Positions 9,475 through 18,177 of a DNA stretch of 64,000 nucleotides are shown piece after piece; the first letter of the stretch is position 1; each line of letters begins with the position of its first letter. The translations under genes and the position numbers were made by a program. The DNA is from Bacteroidota bacterium (lineage in GTDB: Bacteria; Bacteroidota; Bacteroidia; Chitinophagales; Chitinophagaceae), in the NCBI GenBank assembly GCA_018267915.1, contig JAFDXN010000031.1, positions 293,173 to 357,172 of the forward strand, in the 5' to 3' direction. The notes beneath the pieces were generated by a model. That model searched no databases. It was given only the letters and a program-made list of their open reading frames with translations, and was not told where the DNA came from.

Positions 9475-12400
9475 ATGCAATTAAAAGGGTTGGTGAAATT
9501 TTTTACCGCGGCACTTATATTGATATCTCTGTACCAGCTTTCTTTTACTTCGATCGTTCGCAGTGTGGAGACAAAGATGCACCTCAGGGCTGAGCGTGCG
9601 GCTAAGGCAGATGACCCATCTGCCACAGGCAGGAAGAGGGATAGCCTTATCGAACAACATCTCCAGGGCATTACGGACAGCATGCAAGGTGAAACCGTGT
9701 TCAGCGTGCCGCTGCTGAAAAAATATAATTACCAGGAAGCAAAGGAACAGGAACTGAACCTTGGCCTAGACCTCCAGGGTGGTATGAACGTAACGCTTGA
9801 GGTTAGCCTGGACGAGCTGGTACGTTCTATGTCCAACAACCCGCAGGATGCATTGCTTAACAAAGCCATTGCTGATGCGAACACTGCCAAGGCCAACAGC
9901 CAGGCGAACTTCGTAACGCTTTTTGGTGAGGCCTTTAAAAAGGACAATCCCAATGCCAAGCTTGCTTACCTGTTTACCAAGCCGGCTGAGAAAGAAATAA
10001 CGCTGAATTCAACCAACGACCAGGTACTTTCCAAGATCAATAAGGAAGCAAAAGATGCGATCAAGCGTACCTATAATGTACTCCTGACCCGTATTGATAA
10101 GTTCGGTGTGGCTAACCCCAACGTAAACCTGGACGAGAACAAAGGTATCATTACTGTGGAGCTGGCAGGTGTGCGCAACCCTGAGCGTGTACGCTCTTAC
10201 CTGCAGTCGACCGCCAAGCTGCAGTTTTTTGAAACCTATACTAATAATGAAGTGTTGCCTATGCTGGATGCGGCCAATACCGCACTGGCCGGATACCTTT
10301 CGGGCACGAAAGAGGACACTACCGCAAACGATACATCTAAGACAGCCAAAGCAGCAGCCAATGACACTACAAAAACCGCGGCGGCTGCAAAAGCAGATAC
10401 CGGAAGCCTTTCGGCAATGCTAAGCTCCGGCAAAGCAGCAAAGGCGAAGGATGGAACAGTAGCCAAGGGGAATGACTCAACGTCTCTGAAAGAGGCGGAA
10501 ATGAAGCGAAAAAATCCATTAATGTCGGTTTGGTTCCCGAACGTGACGCGCGAGGGTGCGCCCAACGATGGGCCGGTAGTAGGTATCATCCCTAAAAAAG
10601 ACACAGCTAAGCTGAACCAATATCTAAGGCTGGACGTAGTAAGGAATAAGTTCCCTAACAATATAAAATTTGTGTACGGCGCCGAAGAGAAAAAGGAACG
10701 TCGCAATCCTAATGCGCCACTTTATTTATATGCCATTAAAACGGTGCCCGGTGAAACAGAGTCGAAACTGGAAGGCGACCACGTAACCGATGCCCGCATG
10801 GATTACAACCCTCTCTCGGGTCAACCGGAAGTAACCATGAGGATGGACCTGACGGGTGCGCGAGCCTGGAAGAAAATGACGGGTGAGAATGTGGGCCGCT
10901 ACGTTGCCGTGGTACTTGACGACCGCGTTTATTCCTGCCCGGTGGTGAATGGTGAAATACCCAATGGTAATACTTCTATTGCAGGCCATTTTACCGCTGA
11001 AGAAGCAAATGACCTGGCTAACATCCTGAAATCGGGTAAACTGCCGGCGCCGGCGCACATCGTGCAGGAGCAGGTAGTTGGGCCTACCCTGGGTGCGGAG
11101 TCGATACACTCGGGTATGATATCTCTTGCGGTATCCTTCCTGGTGATCTTCCTGCTGATGCTGGTATACTATAATACCGGCGGCCTCGTGGCTGATATTT
11201 CACTGATCCTGAACCTTCTGTTCACCATCGGTATTCTTTCGGCACTACATGCCACGCTTACTATGCCGGGCATCGCCGGCCTGGTGCTGACCATAGGTAT
11301 GGCCGTGGATACGAACGTTATCATTTTCGAACGTATCAAAGAAGAGCTGACGGCCGGCAAAAGTTATGCGCAGGCAGTCACAGACGGTTATAAAAGGTCT
11401 TATTCGCCGGTACTCGATGGTCACGTCACTACATTGATCACGGCGATCATCCTGTTCATTTTCGGCCTTGGCCCGGTATTAGGTTTCGCTACTACCCAGA
11501 TAATCGGTATCCTCTTATCATTGTTCTGCGGTATCCTTGTGTCGCGCCTGATAACAGATATGTATACTAAACGTGAGCGTCACTTCAAGTATTTCACAGG
11601 CCTTTCAAAGTCGATCTTCCGTAAAGCCCATTTCAAATTTGTTGAGGTACGTAAATACACTTATGTAATATCGGGCATTGTGCTTATTCTTGGTATCGCT
11701 TCGTTCATACATGGCTTCGACTATGGTGTTGAATTCGCCGGTGGCCGTAGCTATACCGTGAAGTTCAATGACCAACACAAGGTTTCCGACGTGCGTGAAA
11801 AGCTTAAGCCATACTTCGGTGAGTATCCGGTGGTTAAGACGATCGGTACGGACAATCATCTCAACATCACCACTTCTTACCTGATCAAAGAACCCGGACA
11901 GGGAGTGGAGCGGAAGGTACAGGACCGCCTGCTGGAGGGCCTTGTGAAAGAGCATTTCCTGCCTGAAGGTACTACTGCAGATGTGTTTGCAAGCAAATAC
12001 CTCCAAAGCTCTCAGACGGTATTGCCAACCATATCGGATGACCTGGTTGCAGGCGCTAAATGGGCTACGATCATTTCGCTGATAGCGATCTCGTTCTATG
12101 TCTTGCTGCGTTTCCGTAAATGGCAATATTCACTGGGTACCGTGCTTTCATTGCTGCACGACGTGTGCGTAACGCTTGCCGTATTCTCCTTCTTCCGGGG
12201 TGTGGTGCCTTTCGCACTCGAGATCGACCAGCACTTCATTGCTGCGATACTGACCGTGATTGGCTTCTCGATGAACGATACAGTTATCGTGTTCGACCGT
12301 ATTCGTGAATACTTCCGTAAGTCGCCTAACGAGAGTAAGACCAGTGTGATCAACCGCGCGATCAATGATACCCTAAGCCGTACGATCATGACATCGCTTT

Positions 12401-12609
12401 GCGTATTCCTGACCATCCTGATCCTCTTCCTGTTTGGCGGGGAGGTGACCCGTGGTTTTGCATTTGCAATGCTGATAGGTGTGGTCACCGGTACTTATTC
12501 TTCTATCTTCGTTGCCGCCCCTATCCTTGTGGATATGGATAAGAAGGACAAGCTGAAGATCGAGGTGGACCGCGATGCCAGGATCGAAGAACTTAAGAAA
12601 CTGGCTTAG
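9475..12609 (+). CDS. secDF: Protein translocase SecDF fusion
   Basis: The 1044-residue protein fuses SecD and SecF, inner-membrane subunits that use the proton gradient to pull proteins from the SecYEG channel. The SecD half has the first transmembrane helix (about 8-27), a long periplasmic region with an Ala/Lys/Thr-rich low-complexity insert (about 275-345), and the membrane block with GMAVDTNVIIFERIKEEL near residue 605. The SecF half shows the VEFAGG motif near residue 755 and the matching SMNDTVIVFDRIREYF segment near 935. Both D-x-N/D-x-V/I signature segments needed for function are intact. The protein is single-copy housekeeping with its own promoter and terminator. Confidence 0.97.
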   Translation: MQLKGLVKFFTAALILISLYQLSFTSIVRSVETKMHLRAERAAKADDPSATGRKRDSLIEQHLQGITDSMQGETVFSVPLLKKYNYQEAKEQELNLGLDLQGGMNVTLEVSLDELVRSMSNNPQDALLNKAIADANTAKANSQANFVTLFGEAFKKDNPNAKLAYLFTKPAEKEITLNSTNDQVLSKINKEAKDAIKRTYNVLLTRIDKFGVANPNVNLDENKGIITVELAGVRNPERVRSYLQSTAKLQFFETYTNNEVLPMLDAANTALAGYLSGTKEDTTANDTSKTAKAAANDTTKTAAAAKADTGSLSAMLSSGKAAKAKDGTVAKGNDSTSLKEAEMKRKNPLMSVWFPNVTREGAPNDGPVVGIIPKKDTAKLNQYLRLDVVRNKFPNNIKFVYGAEEKKERRNPNAPLYLYAIKTVPGETESKLEGDHVTDARMDYNPLSGQPEVTMRMDLTGARAWKKMTGENVGRYVAVVLDDRVYSCPVVNGEIPNGNTSIAGHFTAEEANDLANILKSGKLPAPAHIVQEQVVGPTLGAESIHSGMISLAVSFLVIFLLMLVYYNTGGLVADISLILNLLFTIGILSALHATLTMPGIAGLVLTIGMAVDTNVIIFERIKEELTAGKSYAQAVTDGYKRSYSPVLDGHVTTLITAIILFIFGLGPVLGFATTQIIGILLSLFCGILVSRLITDMYTKRERHFKYFTGLSKSIFRKAHFKFVEVRKYTYVISGIVLILGIASFIHGFDYGVEFAGGRSYTVKFNDQHKVSDVREKLKPYFGEYPVVKTIGTDNHLNITTSYLIKEPGQGVERKVQDRLLEGLVKEHFLPEGTTADVFASKYLQSSQTVLPTISDDLVAGAKWATIISLIAISFYVLLRFRKWQYSLGTVLSLLHDVCVTLAVFSFFRGVVPFALEIDQHFIAAILTVIGFSMNDTVIVFDRIREYFRKSPNESKTSVINRAINDTLSRTIMTSLCVFLTILILFLFGGEVTRGFAFAMLIGVVTGTYSSIFVAAPILVDMDKKDKLKIEVDRDARIEELKKLA

Positions 12610-12631
12610 TAAGTCAAAGCAAAAAGTATTT

Positions 12632-12665
12632 ACCGTTCCGCCCTTAGGGCGGAACGGTTTTTTTA
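12632..12665 (+). terminator. Intrinsic terminator of secDF
   Basis: A perfect 12-bp GC-rich stem (accgttccgccc with its complement) has a 3-base loop and is followed by eight T residues, 22 bases after the secDF stop. Confidence 0.92.
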
Positions 12666-12726
12666 TGGGATCGTTCGGATTGTTAATGAATACACTTCAA
12701 TTATCATAATCACTACATTTGTATCC

Positions 12727-13470
12727 ATGTTCAGGCAATTTTTTGAACACCTCGGTAAGCTATCTCTTATGTTGAGAGGGTCTGTGTCCAGACCCGAGAA
12801 TTTCAAAGTATACTGGATAGAGTTCATGGAGCAATGCAATGACATAGGCATTCGCTCTTTGCCCATAGTCCTGATCATTTCAGTTTTTCTGGGTATGGTG
12901 CTTACAGTGCAGACCGCTTACCAGCTCATCAGCCCCCTGGTTCCCAAACCGGTTGTTGCCGGTATTGTACGGGATTCAACTATCCTGGAGCTTTCGCCAA
13001 CGGTTATATGCATTGTGTTGGCAGGCGTGGTGGGTTCGAAAATAGCCTCAGAACTCGGCAATATGCGCGTGAGTGAGCAAATAGATGCGCTGGAGATCAT
13101 GGGCATCAATACCAAGACTTACCTGGTGTTACCAAAGATCATCGCGGCGCTGCTAATGGTGCCCTGCCTTATTGTGCTTTCTATTGCCGTTAGTATCTGG
13201 GGCGGCTATGTGGCAGGCATGTTCTCAAGCATCCTCACCAAAGAGCAGTTTTTCCAGGGGCTTACCCAAGGCTTCCTGCCCTATAATTTGTTCTTCGCAA
13301 TGGCAAAGGCTTTCACCTTCGCCTTTATCATTTCGGTGGTGCCGGCGTATTATGGTTATTATGTGCAGGGCGGTGCGCTGGAGATAGGCCGCGCATCCAC
13401 TACCTCTGTAGTGGTAAGCTGTATATTGATACTGGTTGCCGATTACGGCCTTTCGGTACTACTGCTTTGA
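12727..13470 (+). CDS. MlaE-family ABC transporter permease
   Basis: The 247-residue protein has five or six transmembrane helices and the conserved MlaE features: RDSTILELSPTVICIVLAGVVG-type segment with EL-G-MRVSEQIDALEIMGI (about 80-125). MlaE permeases move phospholipids between the membranes together with an ATPase and an MCE-domain protein. The ATPase usually follows directly in Bacteroidota, but here the next gene is unrelated, so the partner must lie elsewhere. A TACATTTG element (12714-12721) is so close that a transcript from it would begin at about the first ATG. Translation could be leaderless, or begin at the ATG at 12769 (MLRGSVSRP). Confidence 0.88.
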   Translation: MFRQFFEHLGKLSLMLRGSVSRPENFKVYWIEFMEQCNDIGIRSLPIVLIISVFLGMVLTVQTAYQLISPLVPKPVVAGIVRDSTILELSPTVICIVLAGVVGSKIASELGNMRVSEQIDALEIMGINTKTYLVLPKIIAALLMVPCLIVLSIAVSIWGGYVAGMFSSILTKEQFFQGLTQGFLPYNLFFAMAKAFTFAFIISVVPAYYGYYVQGGALEIGRASTTSVVVSCILILVADYGLSVLLL

Positions 13471-13476
13471 TGCGAC

Positions 13477-13498
13477 CGATTATTTAATCGTAAATTTT
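13477..13498 (+). terminator. Probable intrinsic terminator of the MlaE permease gene
   Basis: A short A/T-rich hairpin (cgatt / aatcg) seven bases after the stop is followed by a run of T residues. The weak stem makes this moderate. Confidence 0.5.
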
Positions 13499-13622
13499 TT
13501 TGCGCTTCCTTGAAACCAGGTGTTACAAAGGCCCCGCAAACCGCCGTCATACTTTTTCCTGACCATTGTCATTTTATCCGGTGCAAATCCTGCGGATTTT
13601 TGTTTCACTAAATCAAAAGGAC

Positions 13623-14006
13623 ATGCGAAAAGTAAGCATTAAGCACATGAACAATGCCCATACCGACTGGCTACGGGCCCTGGATTTTTATAAGGAAGAG
13701 ATCGGTATTCTGAAGGGCCGCCTTACCGAGATAGCAGGCAAGAACACTGCGCCAGATGTGATGCGCCAGGTAGAACACTACGAAAACCAGTTCGCTATAC
13801 AGCGCGACAATATTGAGCGCCTTGCACACGATACGCGCACTAATGTTGGAAGTGCAGCCGAAGAATTAAAAAAATCACCTGAAGGTTATATCGACGCAAC
13901 CCTGCTCACGAGCCACAACACGCTCGAGCAACGTTTCAGGCAGGAAGAGAAAACCATTCATGAACTGAGGCACGAATTCAACGACTTCGCAGCTGAGTGG
14001 ATGTAA
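13623..14006 (+). CDS. Small helical (coiled-coil) hypothetical protein
   Basis: The 127-residue protein is charged and almost wholly helical, with heptad-like stretches (about 15-60 and 95-120) and no signal peptide or membrane segment. ATG at 13623 is preferred over the more upstream frame opening because the upstream residues look like translated leader and the start follows AAAAGGAC. I do not recognise a named family. A cytoplasmic or stress-related role cannot be told from sequence alone. Confidence 0.65.
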   Translation: MRKVSIKHMNNAHTDWLRALDFYKEEIGILKGRLTEIAGKNTAPDVMRQVEHYENQFAIQRDNIERLAHDTRTNVGSAAEELKKSPEGYIDATLLTSHNTLEQRFRQEEKTIHELRHEFNDFAAEWM

Positions 14007-14013
14007 GTCAGTA

Positions 14014-14481
14014 TTAGCCTTCCAAAAGAAGTTTTTTTAAAAGCGTTATCTGTCCCAGGTGGTAATGTGTGTGTTCGATAATGCCCTGTATATTGCGGTA
14101 ATAGGTGCCGTACTTTTCTTCTACAAAGGTTTCCCATAGTCTGGAGTCCGGGAGCTGTTCCACCAGCTCGGCAAAGTGATTCGCGCTGGCCCAGACTGTA
14201 TCAAGGAATTGCTCCCAATCCTGTTCCGACTGTATGGGTGGATGATCGAAGCTGTACTTATCGTGCGCATCCAGCGGATTACCCTCCAGCACTTTCGCAG
14301 TCACCACAATAAAATAGTGGGTGTGGTAGACCAAGGTAGCTATAGTATTGAAAGAATGTACTTTCGTCGTTGCCTGTTGCCAGTCAACGTCTTTCAGGCT
14401 ATCTTTCATGTTCACCCATGTCCAGTTTACACCAAAGTGTACTTCCCGCAGGTTTCTGGCCAGCTGCGACGTTACTTGCAT
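14014..14481 (-). CDS. DinB-like / DUF1572-type four-helix protein
   Basis: The 155-residue protein shows the DinB-superfamily pattern: four long helices and three histidines that could bind a metal, one in LVYHTHYF (about 52) and two in IIEHTHYHLGQI (about 133-140). Members include metal-dependent thiol S-transferases, but most are uncharacterised. No specific substrate can be inferred. The gene converges with the coiled-coil gene, with only seven bases between stops. Confidence 0.75.
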   Translation of the reverse strand: MQVTSQLARNLREVHFGVNWTWVNMKDSLKDVDWQQATTKVHSFNTIATLVYHTHYFIVVTAKVLEGNPLDAHDKYSFDHPPIQSEQDWEQFLDTVWASANHFAELVEQLPDSRLWETFVEEKYGTYYRNIQGIIEHTHYHLGQITLLKKLLLEG

Positions 14482-14533
14482 CTATATATCCGATTTATAG
14501 CAGCAAATTAAACTATAATCAGATTGTGTGTAC

Positions 14534-16798
14534 TTAGTTTTTAACAGCAGGGAAATACAAAGAAAAGCTAGCTCCTTCTCCCGGAGTGCCTGAAGCCTGA
14601 ATATAACCTTTATGGTTTTGCATGATCTTTCTGCAAAGCGCGAGGCCGATGCCCGATCCCTCGTATTGCGATATGCCATGAAGGCGCGTAAATACTTTAA
14701 AGATGCTTTCCGCGAACGAGTTGTCAAAACCAATACCGTTGTCTGATATGATAATACGGTTAAAGCCATCGCCGTGAGCAGCCTCGCTTGCATCTGTCGC
14801 CCAGCGGATATTTACTTCGGGTGGGATGCCGGGTCTTGAAAACTTTAAAGAATTGCGGATAAGGTTGAGGAATAGTTGCCTAAGCAGCAAAGGTATGCCT
14901 TTGACCTGCGGTAGCTCGTCGTATGATATTGTGGCACTGTGTTCAGCTATTTCATCTTTCAATTCATCTTTCACCTCTTCTAGTACATGACCAAGTTCTA
15001 TCGTTTCAAACTGCTCATGTAAGTGCCGCACTTTGTTATAAGCAGTGATATCCGATATCAACTGCTGCATTTTATTTGCTGACTTGTTTACTTTTTGCAA
15101 AGACAAGATGCCAGATTCTGATAGCCGTTCCTGCTCCCGATCAAGTAGCTTTGATGCAAACATCTGAATCTTACGTAGCGGCTCTTTCAGGTCGTGCGAA
15201 CTGATCCAATTGATGTTCTCCAGTTCAGTGTTTGCCTCCTGCAGCTGTTGGGTTAATAATCTGTGCCGTTTCTCTTCCTCGCTTATAAGTATGAGTGTAA
15301 CGTGTTTTTGCAGTGCGTGTGCAAAAGTTGCTGTGGCCAGCAGTTCGGGTTTGGTCCATTCTTTACTCTGGTATTGTAATATCTGTTTCCAGAGTTCAAA
15401 GGAATTGCGAGGTGACAGACCTTTTTCTGTTTTCACTATTGCAGTATCGGGATTTCCTCCCCAGTGAACCTCTTCCTTTGTCTCGGGGGCAAACCAGACT
15501 ACACAGTCATTTTGAATGCCACTCAATGAGTGGTAAATAATTCCGGCGCCCGTTGATGCGAACTCTTTTGCTTCCGGGTATACATCATTAAGCCGCGATG
15601 TGGCGTACTCACCGTGTTTTGTATGTTTATCGAGCCATGTGCAAAGCTTTTTTATTGAGTCATCACCAGGAGTTTTACCATTTTTATAAATGGTTCCTTC
15701 GAACATTATCGCAACGCCGCCTGCCCTGCAGAGTGTGAGCAATGACTCATCTTTTACTATTTTATCAAACGATTCGGGAGTCGCTTCCTGTTTATCCTCA
15801 AGCAGTTTTTCGAGAGCGGCATTTATTGCTTCACCTGCTTTGTATTCCTCATTCAACTGCCGCACATTGATCTGTGAAGTAAGAAAATATCCCTGCATTT
15901 GCGCCGCTATCCTTGCGTACAGGGGAACGTATTTTGCTGAATAATGATGGCAGGTAATAAGCCCCCAGAGACGGTTATTGTGTATAAGTGATATGGTGAG
16001 TGTGGCGCCAACACCCATGTTTTGTAAGTACTGGATGTGTATGGGAGACACACTACGGAGGTATGACCTACTCAGGTCGAGCGTTTTGTCCGGGGTGTCA
16101 TCTATAGTATAGATGGGCACCGGTTTGTCATTCACGCTTACTATCATACGCATCAGATTTGTAAGGTATAGCCGGCGCGCCTGTGCGGGAATATCGGTGT
16201 GCGGATAGTGCAAACCAAAGTAGGACTCGATACCTTCTATCTTGCTTTCTGCAAACACTTCACCGTTATAGTCCTTGTCGAAGCGGTATATCATTACCCT
16301 ATCGTAGCCGGTTAAAGCCCTTGTATGCTCTGCTACCCCTTTACAAAGCTCTTGCAGCGTCTCAGCACGTTCCATAGAGCCTACAAACTGTATGGTCTGG
16401 TCATAGACGGCACTGATGGCCGGAGCGTCGGGATCGACAGACTCGAACTCAGCGACAAAGGTATTGCTTACCAAATGCATGCTACACAGCAGCTCCTTGC
16501 CATTTATCGTAAGTTCAAAAGGTGGGTTGACGGCATTCTTTTGCTGCTGTACATAAGCTACAAGTCGTTCGGCAGTATCCTCGCCTAATATTTCTTCCAG
16601 CTTTTTGCCGAGACATTGCTCATGGCTTATCCCGATAAAGTCTTTTACATTGCCACTGCAATAGTCGATGATATGGCTATTAGCGTCTAAGGCGATAAGA
16701 AAACCATGGGGTTGGATGCTGCCGGGTATATGGATCGGTTCCTGTTCGCAGTTGCTAAGGTTGACCAATTCCCTGTTGATGATGTCTTTTATTTTCAT
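14534..16798 (-). CDS. bphP: Bacteriophytochrome histidine kinase
   Basis: The 754-residue red/far-red photoreceptor has a PAS domain with Cys17 in the NCEQEPIHIPGSIQPHG motif (the biliverdin-attachment cysteine of bacteriophytochromes), a GAF domain with the YPHTDIPAQAR motif (about 200), a PHY domain with the PRNSF tongue motif (about 463) and a histidine kinase. The kinase has the H-box SSHDLKEPLRK (about 531), the N-box NLIRNSLKFS and G-boxes DNGIGF and GSGIGLALC. All key residues are present, so it should be active. It overlaps the heme oxygenase gene by four bases (ATGA), which shows translational coupling with the enzyme that makes its chromophore. Confidence 0.95.
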   Translation of the reverse strand: MKIKDIINRELVNLSNCEQEPIHIPGSIQPHGFLIALDANSHIIDYCSGNVKDFIGISHEQCLGKKLEEILGEDTAERLVAYVQQQKNAVNPPFELTINGKELLCSMHLVSNTFVAEFESVDPDAPAISAVYDQTIQFVGSMERAETLQELCKGVAEHTRALTGYDRVMIYRFDKDYNGEVFAESKIEGIESYFGLHYPHTDIPAQARRLYLTNLMRMIVSVNDKPVPIYTIDDTPDKTLDLSRSYLRSVSPIHIQYLQNMGVGATLTISLIHNNRLWGLITCHHYSAKYVPLYARIAAQMQGYFLTSQINVRQLNEEYKAGEAINAALEKLLEDKQEATPESFDKIVKDESLLTLCRAGGVAIMFEGTIYKNGKTPGDDSIKKLCTWLDKHTKHGEYATSRLNDVYPEAKEFASTGAGIIYHSLSGIQNDCVVWFAPETKEEVHWGGNPDTAIVKTEKGLSPRNSFELWKQILQYQSKEWTKPELLATATFAHALQKHVTLILISEEEKRHRLLTQQLQEANTELENINWISSHDLKEPLRKIQMFASKLLDREQERLSESGILSLQKVNKSANKMQQLISDITAYNKVRHLHEQFETIELGHVLEEVKDELKDEIAEHSATISYDELPQVKGIPLLLRQLFLNLIRNSLKFSRPGIPPEVNIRWATDASEAAHGDGFNRIIISDNGIGFDNSFAESIFKVFTRLHGISQYEGSGIGLALCRKIMQNHKGYIQASGTPGEGASFSLYFPAVKN

Positions 16799-17406
16799 GG
16801 ATTATAACGGGAGAAATAGTTTTCGATACTGCTAAATGCAGCCTTGGCGCCTTCGATAACCTCCTGGGCATGGTTGCCTTTGATGGCGTACCTGCTGAAA
16901 ATATCAAGGAATGTCTTCCAGTACCTGCCAGTTACATCTCCATATCCCGAAAAGAACCTGGCGCCATTGTGTTCATCAAAACCCAGTTTCTCTTTTATGT
17001 GTTTCAGCAATATTCTGCCGCCAAGTGTCGATCCTTCCATTACATACATATAACCCATCGCAAAAGGTACTGTCGCCCAGGTAGTTGAAGGGTGATATGT
17101 TTCGCCTATTTGATTTGACGCCGGCAGGGTCCGCAAATCTTCCTCTATAGCGTTAAGTTTGCTTCGCTGCGCCATGTCTGGGAAATATTGGGCGATCAGG
17201 GGTATGACGTTCTGCTCGTGGTAAGTTATTACCTCGCGCATATAATGCAGGTAGCGGGTGTAGTCCTCGGTTGACACCTCTTCACTTAAAAGCAGTTTTG
17301 ACAACGGGGCTGCTTCCAGTTTTCGATGGTTTTCCTCCGTTTCTTTTCTTAACTCTATAAGGAAATGTTCCTGTTCGGTCATTGCTGCCGATGTTTTTAC
17401 CTCCAT
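16795..17406 (-). CDS. bphO: Biliverdin-producing heme oxygenase
   Basis: The 203-residue all-helical protein has the proximal heme histidine in EENHRKLE (His27) and the distal-helix signature YVMEGSTLGG (about 120). It splits heme to biliverdin, iron and carbon monoxide. Its stop overlaps the start of the phytochrome gene, so its product feeds that photoreceptor. It lies 11 bases downstream of the response-regulator gene in the same operon. Confidence 0.93.
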   Translation of the reverse strand: MEVKTSAAMTEQEHFLIELRKETEENHRKLEAAPLSKLLLSEEVSTEDYTRYLHYMREVITYHEQNVIPLIAQYFPDMAQRSKLNAIEEDLRTLPASNQIGETYHPSTTWATVPFAMGYMYVMEGSTLGGRILLKHIKEKLGFDEHNGARFFSGYGDVTGRYWKTFLDIFSRYAIKGNHAQEVIEGAKAAFSSIENYFSRYNP

Positions 17407-17417
17407 AATATGATGTA

Positions 17418-17855
17418 TTATGGCGTGTATACAAAATCTGTGCCTGCGGTCTTAAACATCTCCCAGTCAATAGATAATATATGGCGGAGGATCTTCTTTA
17501 AATCGTTGTAGGAATTGGGTTTATTGATATATAACGTGGCGCCTAGTGAGCGCGTGGTTTCAATGCTCGCCACATCGTTGGATGTGGAAAATACTATCAC
17601 CGGCAGATTTTTCAGCCGTTCTGATTGTCTTATTTCTTTGAGCACGTCATAGCCGTTTTTTACCGGCATATTGAGATCCAGGAAAATGAGGTGTGCAGAG
17701 GGAGGCGGATTGCGAAGGACGTTCATCAATTCCTCGCCGTTGTTTTGTGTAAAGATCAAGATGTCTTCATTGATCTCAGCGACTATTTCTCGAAACACTT
17801 CCTGGTCATCGGTGTCGTCATCTGTATAGAAAATATTATATACAAGATCGGTCAT
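17418..17855 (-). CDS. Single-domain response regulator of the phytochrome operon
   Basis: The 145-residue protein is a lone receiver domain: acidic pocket YTDDDTDD at the N-terminus, phospho-acceptor Asp in FLDLNMPVKNG (about 67), Thr/Ser in FSTSN and Lys in NKPNS. There is no output domain, so it likely relays phosphate or acts through protein contacts, as in the Rcp1-type partners of bacterial phytochromes. It is the first gene of the operon with heme oxygenase and phytochrome. ATG at 17855 is chosen over an upstream in-frame codon because the receiver fold begins right after it. Confidence 0.88.
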   Translation of the reverse strand: MTDLVYNIFYTDDDTDDQEVFREIVAEINEDILIFTQNNGEELMNVLRNPPPSAHLIFLDLNMPVKNGYDVLKEIRQSERLKNLPVIVFSTSNDVASIETTRSLGATLYINKPNSYNDLKKILRHILSIDWEMFKTAGTDFVYTP

Positions 17856-17927
17856 TACTTCCGTATTAATTATGGTGGAAAGAGGTTTTAAACAGGAAGT
17901 CAAAATTAAGGTATTGAGACAAAAAAA

Positions 17928-17949
17928 GGGAACTGTTTAAACAGTTCCC
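17928..17949 (-). terminator. Original terminator of the tRNA-Phe gene, now orphaned
   Basis: A perfect 22-bp palindrome (11-bp arms, starting gggaactgttt) is followed on the minus strand by seven T residues. Before insertion of the element it lay just behind the tRNA-Phe 3' end. It now stands 30.8 kb away from the working tRNA gene and may still stop transcripts leaving the element. Confidence 0.85.
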
Positions 17950-17953
17950 TTTG

Positions 17954-18001
17954 GTGGTGTGGGGCGGGATCGAACCGCCGACACAAGGATTTTCAGTCCT
18001 T
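17954..18001. repeat. Left attachment repeat: displaced 3' part of tRNA-Phe
   Basis: These 48 bases are identical to 48763-48810 in the same orientation. They cover nucleotides 27-73 of tRNA-Phe (anticodon stem to discriminator) plus one base. This copy is followed on the minus strand by an encoded CCA tail, so it is the original chromosomal 3' end. The match ends exactly at the first base of the anticodon stem. Confidence 0.95.
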
Positions 18002-18100
18002 GAATTTTTGGTGTCATCTGTATTCATGTGGTCTGAAAGTGCCTATTTTACTGCATTTTAAAAATAATGACTTCAAAAAAATACAGGAAAAAACGCCAAA

Positions 18101-18132
18101 TGTTGTACCTATGTTGTACCAAATTTTGTACC
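18101..18132. repeat. Left arm-type integrase sites (three TTGTACC copies)
   Basis: TTGTACC occurs at 18103-18109, 18114-18120 and 18126-18132, spaced 11 and 12 bases apart, or about one helical turn. The first 22 bases of this block (18101-18122) recur exactly at 48693-48714 inside the other end. This is the arrangement expected for arm-binding sites of a lambda-type tyrosine integrase. The third copy lies 46 bases before the integrase start and could also let the integrase control its own gene. Confidence 0.75.
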
Positions 18133-18177
18133 TTTATACAGTAAAATCAATACTTCCAGACTCTCAACCTTTATTTT

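Noticed and set aside
10236..10706. A 156-codon minus-strand open frame
   Set aside because: Antisense to the Ala-rich low-complexity insert of secDF, where chance open frames are expected.
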